Source: Bacillota bacterium
GTDB lineage: Bacteria > Bacillota > Negativicutes > Sporomusales > Sporomusaceae
DNA: 29,516 nucleotides
Assembly: GCA_023388195.1 (NCBI GenBank)
Contig: JAEWGR010000036.1
Coordinates: 1-29,516, forward strand
Direction: 5' to 3'
This document shows, in pieces, positions 14,790 through 22,577 of this stretch. The notes below the pieces were generated by a model. The model did no database searches. It saw only the letters and a program-made list of their open reading frames with translations, and was not told where the DNA came from. Each line of letters opens with the position of its first letter. Position 1 is the stretch's first letter. Both the position numbers and the translations under genes were made by a program.

Positions 14790-14818
14790 AAGATATCATA
14801 AATTTAAAAAAACGTCAA
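14790..14818 (-). promoter_or_regulatory. Sigma-A promoter of the satP-like gene
   Basis: On the minus strand TTGACG (14813-14818) is 17 bases from TATCTT (14790-14795), about 30 bases before the ATG. The flanks are very A/T-rich. Confidence 0.65.
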
Positions 14819-14903
14819 TTATTGTCGAAGAAAGTTTGAAAATATTTTGTTATTGAGAAAAAATCATTTGACTGTTGATTTATGATACCTGGTAAAGGGC
14901 ATA

Positions 14904-14970
14904 AGAAAAGACTTGGTTTGGGGCCAAGTCCACAGGACGCAGTCAGAGTCCACCTGTGCCTTTTAGGCTA
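14904..14970 (-). repeat. Hairpin element, copy B (see also 8050-8117)
   Basis: On the minus strand this copy reads GCCTAAAAGGC, GTGGAC, GCGTCCTG, GGACTTGG-N7-CCAAGTC and TTTTCTTATG. The blocks GTGGAC, GCGTCCTG and the final hairpin with its T-rich tail match copy A, but the small CCTAAA hairpin is on the other side of GTGGAC. It lies between the 6S RNA and the satP promoter, upstream of the transcription start of satP, so it is not part of that gene's leader. Confidence 0.5.
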
Positions 14971-15017
14971 TAGGCATTTTTACTCATGAACCGAAACAGG
15001 TAGTTTTCTAATCATGT

Positions 15018-15225
15018 AAAAAACACGCTCACTCCCCATCATGCCGTACTGCCTCTGTTTTGAACCTGCCCTCGGCAGGTGGGTGCTCGCCTGATTACTT
15101 TGTGTGTCCCCTCAAAAGCAGGGCATACAGGCCATAATCAGAGACAGGCTCCCAAAGTGGATGTGTTGGCTCAAAACATAGACATTACACGCACACAACA
15201 GGGGATGAGCGCGATTTTTTTATTC
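15018..15225 (-). ncRNA. ssrS: Probable 6S RNA
   Basis: Read on the minus strand, a closing stem joins CGCTCA-T-CCCC (15211-15201) to GGGG-AG-TGAGCG (15037-15026), directly followed by a run of six Us (15023-15018). Inside, TGTTTTGAGCC (15178-15168) pairs with GGTTCAAAACA (15066-15056) over 11 bases, flanked by a large weakly paired bubble, then CTGATTA (15141-15135) pairs with TAATCAG (15097-15091) towards the apex. The roughly 200-base single rod with a central bubble is the 6S design, which mimics an open promoter and binds sigma-A RNA polymerase. The location just after aspS is that of Bacillus 6S-1 (bsrA). I could not run a covariance model. Confidence 0.75.
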
Positions 15226-15231
15226 GACTTA

Positions 15232-15260
15232 ATATTATCAAATAAATCACGCAATTGCAA
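15232..15260 (-). promoter_or_regulatory. Probable sigma-A promoter of the 6S RNA
   Basis: On the minus strand TTGCAA (15255-15260) is 17 bases from TAATAT (15232-15237), within the gap after aspS. The predicted start near 15225 lies a few bases before the closing stem, matching the RNA's 5' end. Confidence 0.55.
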
Positions 15261-15297
15261 GAGTTTAGGGATCGGTATATTCTTCCAGCTATACGTA

Positions 15298-17127
15298 TTA
15301 TTTTTTTGCCGGAACCTCTGTTTTGATGAACAATTCCTTTAACTGCCGTGGATTTACCTCTGATGGCGACTGCATCATCAGTTCTGCTGCGCTTTGTGTT
15401 TTAGGGAAAGCAATGACATCACGGATAGAAGCCCTTTTCGCCATAAGCATAACCAAACGATCCAGACCAAAAGCAACACCACCATGAGGCGGAGTGCCAT
15501 ATTCAAAAGCCTCCAGCAAATAACCGAATTTTTCCACCGCCTCGGCCGGTGATAAACCGATTGCTGTAAACACTTTTTCCTGCAAGCTGCGATTATAGAT
15601 CCTGATACTGCCTCCACCCAGTTCAATACCGTTAAGCACCATATCATAGGCTTTAGCCTTAATCCTGCCAGGTTCGCTCCCCAGATACTGAATATCTTCA
15701 TCACAGGGTGATGTGAAGGGGTGATGCATTGCGACCCAGCGCTTATCTTCTTCGTTATATTCAAACATCGGGAAATCAATGACCCAGAGGAAGGACAGTT
15801 TGTCCGGATCAATTAAGTTAAGTCTGCGACCCATTTCCAGTCTGAGCTGGCCTAAGGCAGCCGCCACAACTTTAGGTTTATCGGCGACAAAAAGTAATAG
15901 GTCGCCGGTTTCAGCCTGAGCGGCAGCCGTCATTTTATTAATTGTATCTTCACTGAAAAATTTCGTAATTGGTGATTTGAGACCTTCTTCCGTATAGGCT
16001 ATCCAGGCTAACCCCCTGGCCCCATAGGTGGCAACATAATCTACCAGACCATCAAGCTCACGGCGGGGAGCATTGGCGTAGCCCTTAACATTAATAACCT
16101 TAACCTGCCCGCCATTAGCCAGAACCGCATCAAATACTTTAAAACCCGAATCCTTAAAAATACCGGATAGGTCGATGAGTTCCATACCAAATCGGAGGTC
16201 AGGTTTATCTGAACCATAACGGGCCATTGCCTCTTCATAAGTCAACCGCACAAAAGGCGCACCGATCTCAGTACCAATTCCCTCTTTAAAGATATACGCA
16301 ACCATCTGTTCCATTAGCGACATAATTTCTTCTCTGTCAATAAACGACATTTCAATATCCAGCTGGGTAAATTCCGGCTGACGGTCGGCTCTTAAGTCTT
16401 CATCCCGGAAGCAGCGGGCAATTTGAAAATATCTTTCCATGCCGGCCACCATTAATAATTGCTTATAAATTTGCGGTGATTGGGGCAAAGCATAAAACTT
16501 GCCCGGATTTACCCGGCTGGGCACTAAATAATCCCGGGCTCCCTCTGGCGAGCTTTTGGTAAGAATAGGAGTTTCTACCTCCAAAAACTGGTGTTTGTCC
16601 AAAAAGTCGCGCATAGACTTAGTAACCCGGTGCCTGAGCATCAGATCCTTTTGCATTTCGGGACGCCTTAAATCAAGATAACGATATTTTAAACGCAGGA
16701 TTTCATCAACCTCAATACTATCCTGGATATAAAAAGGCGGTGTTTTAGCTGTATTTAAGACTCTCAGCTCATTGCCATATACTTCAATCGTGCCTGTAGC
16801 CATATTGAGGTTAACAGTGCCTTCAGAGCGGACTTTTACTACCCCGCGAACCGCCAGAACAAATTCGTTGCGGACCATTTCGGCCTTGGAAAATGCATCT
16901 TTATTAACGTCAGATGAAAATACCACCTGTACAATCCCTGACCGGTCCCGCAAGTCGATAAAGATAAGTCCGCCATGGTCACGGCGACGGGAAACCCAGC
17001 CGCACAACGTTACCTCCTGGTCGGTATGATCCTGGTTTAAATTATTGCATGCATGGGTTCTCTTTAATCCCTGCAAGGTATCAATTGTGTTCATTGTTTC
17101 GTAACTGGCTGTTTCTATTAGTGCCAT
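15298..17127 (-). CDS. aspS: Aspartyl-tRNA synthetase
   Basis: 609 residues, the length of a bacterial-type AspRS with a GAD insertion domain. An N-terminal OB-fold anticodon domain (about 35-125, VTLCGWVSRRRDHGGLIFID) precedes the class IIb core: motif 2 FRDEDLRADRQPEFTQLD (about 240-256) and motif 3 GVAFGLDRLVMLM (about 555). The ATG at 17127 overlaps the hisS stop (TAATG) and follows GGAG by 5 bases; a later ATG at codon 12 is possible. Whether it also charges tRNA-Asn cannot be judged. It ends the long recJ-to-aspS gene run, with the 6S RNA next. Confidence 0.98.
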   Translation of the reverse strand: MALIETASYETMNTIDTLQGLKRTHACNNLNQDHTDQEVTLCGWVSRRRDHGGLIFIDLRDRSGIVQVVFSSDVNKDAFSKAEMVRNEFVLAVRGVVKVRSEGTVNLNMATGTIEVYGNELRVLNTAKTPPFYIQDSIEVDEILRLKYRYLDLRRPEMQKDLMLRHRVTKSMRDFLDKHQFLEVETPILTKSSPEGARDYLVPSRVNPGKFYALPQSPQIYKQLLMVAGMERYFQIARCFRDEDLRADRQPEFTQLDIEMSFIDREEIMSLMEQMVAYIFKEGIGTEIGAPFVRLTYEEAMARYGSDKPDLRFGMELIDLSGIFKDSGFKVFDAVLANGGQVKVINVKGYANAPRRELDGLVDYVATYGARGLAWIAYTEEGLKSPITKFFSEDTINKMTAAAQAETGDLLLFVADKPKVVAAALGQLRLEMGRRLNLIDPDKLSFLWVIDFPMFEYNEEDKRWVAMHHPFTSPCDEDIQYLGSEPGRIKAKAYDMVLNGIELGGGSIRIYNRSLQEKVFTAIGLSPAEAVEKFGYLLEAFEYGTPPHGGVAFGLDRLVMLMAKRASIRDVIAFPKTQSAAELMMQSPSEVNPRQLKELFIKTEVPAKK

Positions 17128-18392
17128 TACTTCTCCATCCCCTTTGTTATCATCTGTATCAGATCAGCCCTGTCAATTAATTCCTGGCTACCTGTTTCCA
17201 TATTTTTTAACATTACTTTATTCTGAGCCAGTTCATCCTGGCCAATGAGGGCGACAAATTTAGCCGGATATTTATTGGCATATTTCATCTGGGCTTTTAA
17301 ACTGCGGTTATTATAATCCATATCAGCGGCAAGCTTGGCCTGGCGAACCTCAGTTAATATTTGAAATGCAACCGCCTGCGTCTCCGCTCCTAGCGGGGCA
17401 ACGAAAACATCGATAGCCGTATTGGCCGCCGGCAAAAGCTGCTGTTTCTCCAAAGCCAGCAATACCCGCTCAATCCCAATGGCAAACCCGATCCCCGGCG
17501 TTGGCTGGCCACCGCACTCCGCAATCAGACCATCATAACGCCCCCCGCCGCATACGGCACTTTGGGCACCTAATGGAGCATACTGGATTTCAAAGGCAGT
17601 TTTGGTATAATAGTCCAGGCCCCGCACTAAACGGGGATTAATAACAAATTTGATGCCTGCCGCCGTCAGCAGTTCTTTTAAGCTGTTAAAGTGGCCGTTA
17701 CATTCATCACACAAGCAGTCCACCATATGCGGGGCACCCTGCGCCAGGGTGGTACAGGTTTCATTTTTGCAGTCGAGAATGCGCATGGGATTACGCTCAT
17801 ACCGGGATTGACAATCCGAACATAACTGAGATAGTTTGTCCCGGAAGAAATCCTGCAGCTTAACCCGGTAAACAGGCCGGCACACCGGGCAGCCCACTGA
17901 ATTGACGAGTAAATTCAAATCATTCAGGCCCAGCCGCTTAAGTAATTCCACTGCCAAACTGATAATCTCAGCATCGATAACCGGCCCCGGGGCGCCTATT
18001 GCTTCGACCCCAAACTGGTGAAACTGGCGGTAACGTCCGGCTTGAGGCCGGTCATACCTGAACATAGGTCCAATATAGAATAATTTCGCCGGCTGTGGTC
18101 CGGCGTACAATTTGTTTTCCAGGTAAGAACGCACCACGGCTGCGGTATTTTCAGGCCGCAGGGTAATACTGCGTTTGCCGCGGTCCATAAAGGTATACAT
18201 CTCTTTTTCAACGATGTCTGTAGTTTCGCCGATACCTCTTAAAAAAAGTTCTGTGTGTTCAAAAATAGGGGTACGAATCTCGTGATAGGCAAAGTTTCCG
18301 CAAACTTCGCGAATTATGTTTTCTACATACTGCCAATAGCTGCTGCTGTCAGGCAATATATCTCTCGTTCCCCGGGGGCCGGTTGTCAACAT
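17127..18392 (-). CDS. hisS: Histidyl-tRNA synthetase
   Basis: 421 residues, normal length. Class II core with PRGTRDILP at the start, motif 2 region FYIGPMFRYDRPQAGRYRQF, the histidine-specific motifs RGLDYYTKTAFE (about 256-267) and CGGGRYDGL (about 280), motif 3 GIGFAIGIERVLLAL, and a C-terminal anticodon domain (about 325-420). A strong AAGGAGGAG ribosome site precedes the ATG, three bases after the hemZ stop. The pair hisS-aspS is the same as in Bacillus, but here there is no room for the T-box leader often found before it. Confidence 0.98.
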   Translation of the reverse strand: MLTTGPRGTRDILPDSSSYWQYVENIIREVCGNFAYHEIRTPIFEHTELFLRGIGETTDIVEKEMYTFMDRGKRSITLRPENTAAVVRSYLENKLYAGPQPAKLFYIGPMFRYDRPQAGRYRQFHQFGVEAIGAPGPVIDAEIISLAVELLKRLGLNDLNLLVNSVGCPVCRPVYRVKLQDFFRDKLSQLCSDCQSRYERNPMRILDCKNETCTTLAQGAPHMVDCLCDECNGHFNSLKELLTAAGIKFVINPRLVRGLDYYTKTAFEIQYAPLGAQSAVCGGGRYDGLIAECGGQPTPGIGFAIGIERVLLALEKQQLLPAANTAIDVFVAPLGAETQAVAFQILTEVRQAKLAADMDYNNRSLKAQMKYANKYPAKFVALIGQDELAQNKVMLKNMETGSQELIDRADLIQMITKGMEK

Positions 18393-18395
18393 GTA

Positions 18396-19982
18396 CTACT
18401 CCTCCTTACTGTCACCATACAATCTTGCAAGCAAAGTATTTCTTGTATCTAAATAGATAGCCAGATTCTTTATATAGGCCAGGACATCTTTGGCATTATA
18501 AGAGCTCTGCAACCGCCAGGGGTCAGGGCTCACAACCTTGGTACCGGCGGCAGGTCCAATGCCAATAATTGTTTGCCGTTCCTCCATAATCTGAATGTTA
18601 TACAGGCAATCTGCGTCTGGTTTGGCATAGCCAACATTTTCAAAATTACCTGTCATATATTTCTGCCTGTATAGATAATAGGGATGCATGCCAAGCCGGG
18701 CAATAGAATCGGCGGCAACAGCAAGCATCGCCTGCGTCGTTTTCTCATTAGGCAAATTATGATGGGCAAGCACGCCTGCTTGCGCTGAATCCATTAATTG
18801 CGAGCCTCGTTTTAAGGCCAAAGTATGTAAGGTAATATTTTCGGGATTGAGCCGGGCGATTTGTTGCATCGTATCGGCCAGATCAGACTCCGACTCCCCC
18901 GGCAAACCGGCAATTACATCCATATTGATTAACGGTATCCCTGCCTGCCGGATTTTAGCGAATATGTCTATTATATCCCGAACCGTATGCTGCCGTCCAA
19001 TCTGTTTTAAGGTTTTATCCTGCATTGTTTGCGGATTAATACTAACCCTGTTGACACCATAGTGCCGCAAAACATCAATTTTCTCATCATTAAGGCTGTC
19101 TGGCCGGCCGGCCTCAACAATAAACTCACTGGTATCAGGCCCTTGAAAGCCATGTTTAATCAACGCCAGCAGGCCGGCTAGATCATCTGCCGCCAAACTT
19201 GTGGGCGTGCCGCCGCCGATATAAATACTCTCGACCGACAGCTCGAATTTTTGCACCATGTCAATTGTGCTTTTAATATCCCGGGTTATGGCCTGTAAGA
19301 ATATCTCAAGCTGCTCTCTGTGTCCGGGCAGCACAAAAGCCGGAAATGAGCAATACAGGCACCGGGAGGGACAATAGGGTATGCCTACATATATACTGAC
19401 CTTTTTCAGCCGCAGCCGGCTGGCAGGTGTATTGATAACCGGGCGCTGATGAACAGCAATACCGGTTATCAGTTCCGCTTTGGCCGGCTGTACTGCATAA
19501 TCCTGTACAAGCTTGTCTGTAACCTGATGATAAGTGAGACCCTGATCCAGATAACGGTGAACAAGCTTTGTCGGGCGTACACCCCGTAGGATTCCCCAGG
19601 GAAGACGGTCAACCCCTGTTAATCGCCGCATCAGCTCAACCACAGCAAGCCGGACCAGTCGTTTGACAAGTCCGGTTGCATCTTCATTGTCTGTACTCTT
19701 GGCAGGCTCCGGCAGTAAAGGGCAACTTCTGGACCAGGTCAAAGCTTCCGGTTCAGCTTCCGGCTTACGGAAGCTGAACGTAATAGTAACATGTACAAGT
19801 CTCTCCTCATAACTGACCAGGCTGGCGATTAACACACTGCCTGCTGTAAGTTCAGTTAAAGGAGTTGGTGCCGGCCACACCCCGGCTCCGCCAACACCAA
19901 ACAACTGCATTGTGTCACGAACAGCGGTTGCAACCTCAGCAGCGGGGCCGGGGGCAGTAAAGAAAAACTCCTCAATCTTCAC
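18396..19982 (-). CDS. hemZ: HemZ-type radical SAM protein (coproporphyrinogen III oxidase-like)
   Basis: About 528 residues. A poorly conserved N-terminal domain (about 1-190) precedes the radical SAM domain, with cluster cysteines Cys204, Cys208 and Cys211 in YCPSRCLYC, followed by IYIGGGTPTSL, RVSINPQTMQDKTL and the VIAGLPGES motif. HemZ proteins are relatives of oxygen-independent coproporphyrinogen dehydrogenase HemN; their exact activity is debated and some may act as heme chaperones. A start at 20033 would overlap fur by more than 60 bases; the GTG at 19982 (MKIEEFF) makes the N-terminus match Bacillus HemZ better, though its ribosome site (GGAG, 13 bases) is loose. Placed just after fur. 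Confidence 0.88.
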   Translation of the reverse strand: MKIEEFFFTAPGPAAEVATAVRDTMQLFGVGGAGVWPAPTPLTELTAGSVLIASLVSYEERLVHVTITFSFRKPEAEPEALTWSRSCPLLPEPAKSTDNEDATGLVKRLVRLAVVELMRRLTGVDRLPWGILRGVRPTKLVHRYLDQGLTYHQVTDKLVQDYAVQPAKAELITGIAVHQRPVINTPASRLRLKKVSIYVGIPYCPSRCLYCSFPAFVLPGHREQLEIFLQAITRDIKSTIDMVQKFELSVESIYIGGGTPTSLAADDLAGLLALIKHGFQGPDTSEFIVEAGRPDSLNDEKIDVLRHYGVNRVSINPQTMQDKTLKQIGRQHTVRDIIDIFAKIRQAGIPLINMDVIAGLPGESESDLADTMQQIARLNPENITLHTLALKRGSQLMDSAQAGVLAHHNLPNEKTTQAMLAVAADSIARLGMHPYYLYRQKYMTGNFENVGYAKPDADCLYNIQIMEERQTIIGIGPAAGTKVVSPDPWRLQSSYNAKDVLAYIKNLAIYLDTRNTLLARLYGDSKEE

Positions 19983-20421
19983 TTTTCTCGCGGCACTCCT
20001 GACAATATCCATAAAACTTAACTTGATGATCAACGATAGTAAAATTGCTTTTCTTGGAGATTACCGTCTCCAGGTCTTCCAGCAGATCGCCTTCAAACTC
20101 GATTACCTGTCCGCAGGCCAGGCAGATAAGATGATGGTGGTGATGGGCCGTGCTTGATTCATTAATCTCATACCGGCTGCGTCCGTCGCCAAAATCCATC
20201 TTTTGCAGGATATCAAGATCACTTAGTAATTCGAGTGTGCGGTACACGGTTGCCAGACCAATGTCGTTCGACTGTTGACGCACAATATTATGAACATCTT
20301 CAGCACTTAAGTGTTTATCGCGATTATCCACAAAAACTTGTAAAATAATCTGGCGCTGCGGTGTCAGTTTGTACTCCCGCTCCCTAAATTTCTGACGCAA
20401 ATTTGACAAATCAATACTCAT
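19972..20421 (-). CDS. fur: Fur family ferric uptake regulator
   Basis: About 149 residues. N-terminal winged helix (KLTPQRQIILQVF, about 18-30; DIGLATVYRTLELL helix) and dimerisation domain with the five-histidine run (93-97), then CLAC (Cys100, 103) and CQEC (Cys140, 143), which together form the structural zinc site. HHHHHLICLACGQVIEFEG fits Fur better than PerR or Zur, but the sensed signal is not proven. An in-frame GTG overlaps the upstream stop; the ATG at 20421 with AGGTG 6 bases before is chosen. It lies between an AI-2E-family permease and hemZ, tying iron status to heme biosynthesis. Confidence 0.88.
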   Translation of the reverse strand: MSIDLSNLRQKFREREYKLTPQRQIILQVFVDNRDKHLSAEDVHNIVRQQSNDIGLATVYRTLELLSDLDILQKMDFGDGRSRYEINESSTAHHHHHLICLACGQVIEFEGDLLEDLETVISKKSNFTIVDHQVKFYGYCQECREKSED

Positions 20422-20426
20422 ATAAT

Positions 20427-21479
20427 TCACCTGTCTTTATTTAATTCGTCGATATACCAGAGGTGTCTAAGGATTACTTTGAGCAGCGCAGCAACAGGAA
20501 CAGCCAGAATCATCCCGGCAATTCCATACAGTTGACCGCCAATCAACAAGCTGATAATGACCATTATGGGGTGCAGATCGATGGTATGACCCATAATATT
20601 AGGAACTATGATATGATTCTCAACCTGATGCAGGATGATATAAAAAGCAGCCACTTTAACCGCCAGCAACGGTGATGCCAGAAAGGCGAGCAATATGGCA
20701 GGAATAGCGCCTATTATCGGGCCGATAATAGGAATTGTCTCCGTCAGGGCTGCCAGGAGGCCTAATACAATTGGATAATCGACCTGTAAAAAGTACATGC
20801 CGGCAAAGACCAGAAAACCCATTAAGCAACTGATCAGAATCTGCCCCCGGATATAATTGCTTACAACCGCAGCCAGTTCGTCAATGATACCGGCAAGCCG
20901 GACCCGGGCAGACCGGGAAAAAAGGTTGATAACCGCCGATTTCAGGGTTCGCCAGTCTTTCAAAAAATAGTAAGCCAATACGGGCACAACCACAAGCTCA
21001 ACAACCTGGGTCGCGAAAATAAATATCGCATTAATGCCGTTGCGTACTAAACTAATGCCGTAAGCAGCCGTTCCACTCATGCCGTCTTCGATGACCTGGC
21101 GGATATTAGCAGGTACCTGCACCGTTTTTGCCTGTTCTGCCAGCAGCACTGTCAGAGTTTTAATCTTATTCGCCAGCTTAGGCAAGTCGATTACAAAATT
21201 ATTAAACTCACTGACAATGGGCAGCAAAACAGAGGTGGCCAGAATCATGAGCAGCAGTGCTGTCAGTGTAAAGACCAGCAATATAGCGAGCCCGCGGGGT
21301 AGATGGTATTGCTGTTTGCCAATGGCAATTGAGGCCAGGGTATCAACAAACGGGTTAAGGACAAAGGCCGCAATAACGGCAACAATGAGCGGCAGGTAAA
21401 TGACGGTTACCTGGCTGAGCATATACAAGCCGGCGATAAGAATAACTATTTTTATCCAAACAGCAGGTGATTTCATCAT
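20427..21479 (-). CDS. AI-2E family transporter, second copy
   Basis: 350 residues with about eight hydrophobic segments and the same architecture as the 7004-8029 protein, including PVLAYYFLKDWRTLK, ETIPIIGPIIGAIPA, HPIMVIISLLIGGQLYG and GMILAVPVAALLK. Overall the two are clearly paralogous but diverged. The ATG at 21479 lies nine bases after the MBL-hydrolase stop and lacks a good Shine-Dalgarno, so it probably relies on translational coupling. It is within the recJ-aspS run, before fur. The cargo is unknown. Confidence 0.85.
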   Translation of the reverse strand: MMKSPAVWIKIVILIAGLYMLSQVTVIYLPLIVAVIAAFVLNPFVDTLASIAIGKQQYHLPRGLAILLVFTLTALLLMILATSVLLPIVSEFNNFVIDLPKLANKIKTLTVLLAEQAKTVQVPANIRQVIEDGMSGTAAYGISLVRNGINAIFIFATQVVELVVVPVLAYYFLKDWRTLKSAVINLFSRSARVRLAGIIDELAAVVSNYIRGQILISCLMGFLVFAGMYFLQVDYPIVLGLLAALTETIPIIGPIIGAIPAILLAFLASPLLAVKVAAFYIILHQVENHIIVPNIMGHTIDLHPIMVIISLLIGGQLYGIAGMILAVPVAALLKVILRHLWYIDELNKDR

Positions 21480-21488
21480 TTTGGCCGG

Positions 21489-22109
21489 TTACTGAATAAA
21501 AGCATTATGGCTGCGTTCCCAGCCAATGCTGGTTCTGGGACCATGCCCGGGCAGGACCTCAACATCATCGGCCAGACCCAGCAGGTTCTCTTTAATACTG
21601 TTAATTAATTGGCTATAGGAACCGCCGGGAAAATCAGTGCGACCAATTGATTCGGCAAACAGCGTGTCGCCGGCAATTAATACCTTATCTGCCAGGAGGC
21701 AGATACCGCCGGGCGTATGCCCGGGCGTGTGCAGTACCGTCAATTCAATGTTGCCGATATTAACCATGTCATTGTGTTGGAGCAGCCGGTCTGCGGGCTG
21801 ACAAACAATACCGGCACCAATAAAAGTCGACAGATTACGCTGCGCATCAGTCAACATGCCTGCATCGTCCTGATGGATAAGGATCTTTGCGCCGGTAGCC
21901 TGTTGCACCGCGTTGTTAGCGGCAATATGATCAGCATGACCATGGGTATTAATGATATAGTCAACAGTAAGGCCGGCCTTATTTATCTCGGCGATAATCG
22001 TTTCCGCATTGCCGCCGGGGTCAACTACCCCGGCCTTCAAAGTTTGTTCGCAATAGACAATATAGCAATTAGTACCAAGATGACCTACTTGCAGTTCAAT
22101 AATCTTCAA
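21489..22109 (-). CDS. MBL-fold metallo-hydrolase (YqgX/glyoxalase II-like)
   Basis: 206 residues, short for glyoxalase II and typical of the YqgX-like group. The dinuclear metal motif THGHADH gives His56, His58, Asp60 and His61; a further His in LHTPGHTPGG, Asp in LIAGDTLF and His in VLPGHGP complete the site. TDFPGG is typical of the group. Substrates may be hydroxyacyl thioesters, but no C-terminal glutathione-binding domain is present, so the substrate is open. The start is a TTG at 22109 (MKIIELQ) 10 bases after GGAG; there is no ATG alternative in frame. It follows dtd by 18 bases. Confidence 0.88.
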   Translation of the reverse strand: MKIIELQVGHLGTNCYIVYCEQTLKAGVVDPGGNAETIIAEINKAGLTVDYIINTHGHADHIAANNAVQQATGAKILIHQDDAGMLTDAQRNLSTFIGAGIVCQPADRLLQHNDMVNIGNIELTVLHTPGHTPGGICLLADKVLIAGDTLFAESIGRTDFPGGSYSQLINSIKENLLGLADDVEVLPGHGPRTSIGWERSHNAFIQ

Positions 22110-22127
22110 TATGAATCCACTCCCCTG

Positions 22128-22577
22128 TCAAAACAGACGTTTACTATCCAGTAACATGGTTACCGGGCCATGGTTGGTCAGGCGCACTATCATTTCGGCC
22201 TGAAACTGACCGCAGGCTACCACTATCCCGCGTTCACGGCACAATTCCATAAAAAATTCGTATAGCCTGGCTGCCGCCGCTGGTGAAGCCGCCGTATCGA
22301 AACTTGGCCGGCGGCCTTTACGGCAATCACCATACAGGGTAAACTGAGAAACTACCAGTAACTGCCCGCCGATATCTTTAAGTGATAAATTCATTTTTCC
22401 CACATCATCGGGAAAAATGCGCAGATTTACAATTTTTTCCGCCAGATAAAGGGCATCTTGTTCGGTATCATCGTGGGTGATACCGAGAAAGACTGTCAGA
22501 CCGGTCTCAATAACTGAAATTTCCTGACCAGACACCGTTACACTCGCCTTGTCGGTAAGTTGGACAACAGCCCGCAT
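22128..22577 (-). CDS. dtd: D-aminoacyl-tRNA deacylase
   Basis: 149 residues, normal length. Thr80 lies in the diagnostic SQFTLYGDCRKGRRPSF motif, and the cis-Gly-Pro pair is Gly137-Pro138 in NHGPVT, the motif that rejects L-aminoacyl groups. It removes D-amino acids (and glycine mischarged on tRNA-Ala) from tRNAs. The ATG overlaps the rel stop by one base (TAATG). Order rel-dtd is the same as in Bacillus (relA-yrvI), and the following MBL-fold hydrolase replaces the amidase gene found there. Confidence 0.97.
   Translation of the reverse strand: MRAVVQLTDKASVTVSGQEISVIETGLTVFLGITHDDTEQDALYLAEKIVNLRIFPDDVGKMNLSLKDIGGQLLVVSQFTLYGDCRKGRRPSFDTAASPAAAARLYEFFMELCRERGIVVACGQFQAEMIVRLTNHGPVTMLLDSKRLF

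Noticed and set aside
15079..15342. An 87-codon plus-strand ORF over the 6S region
   Set aside because: Its sequence is explained by the paired RNA and by the aspS end, and it has no ribosome site or domain.
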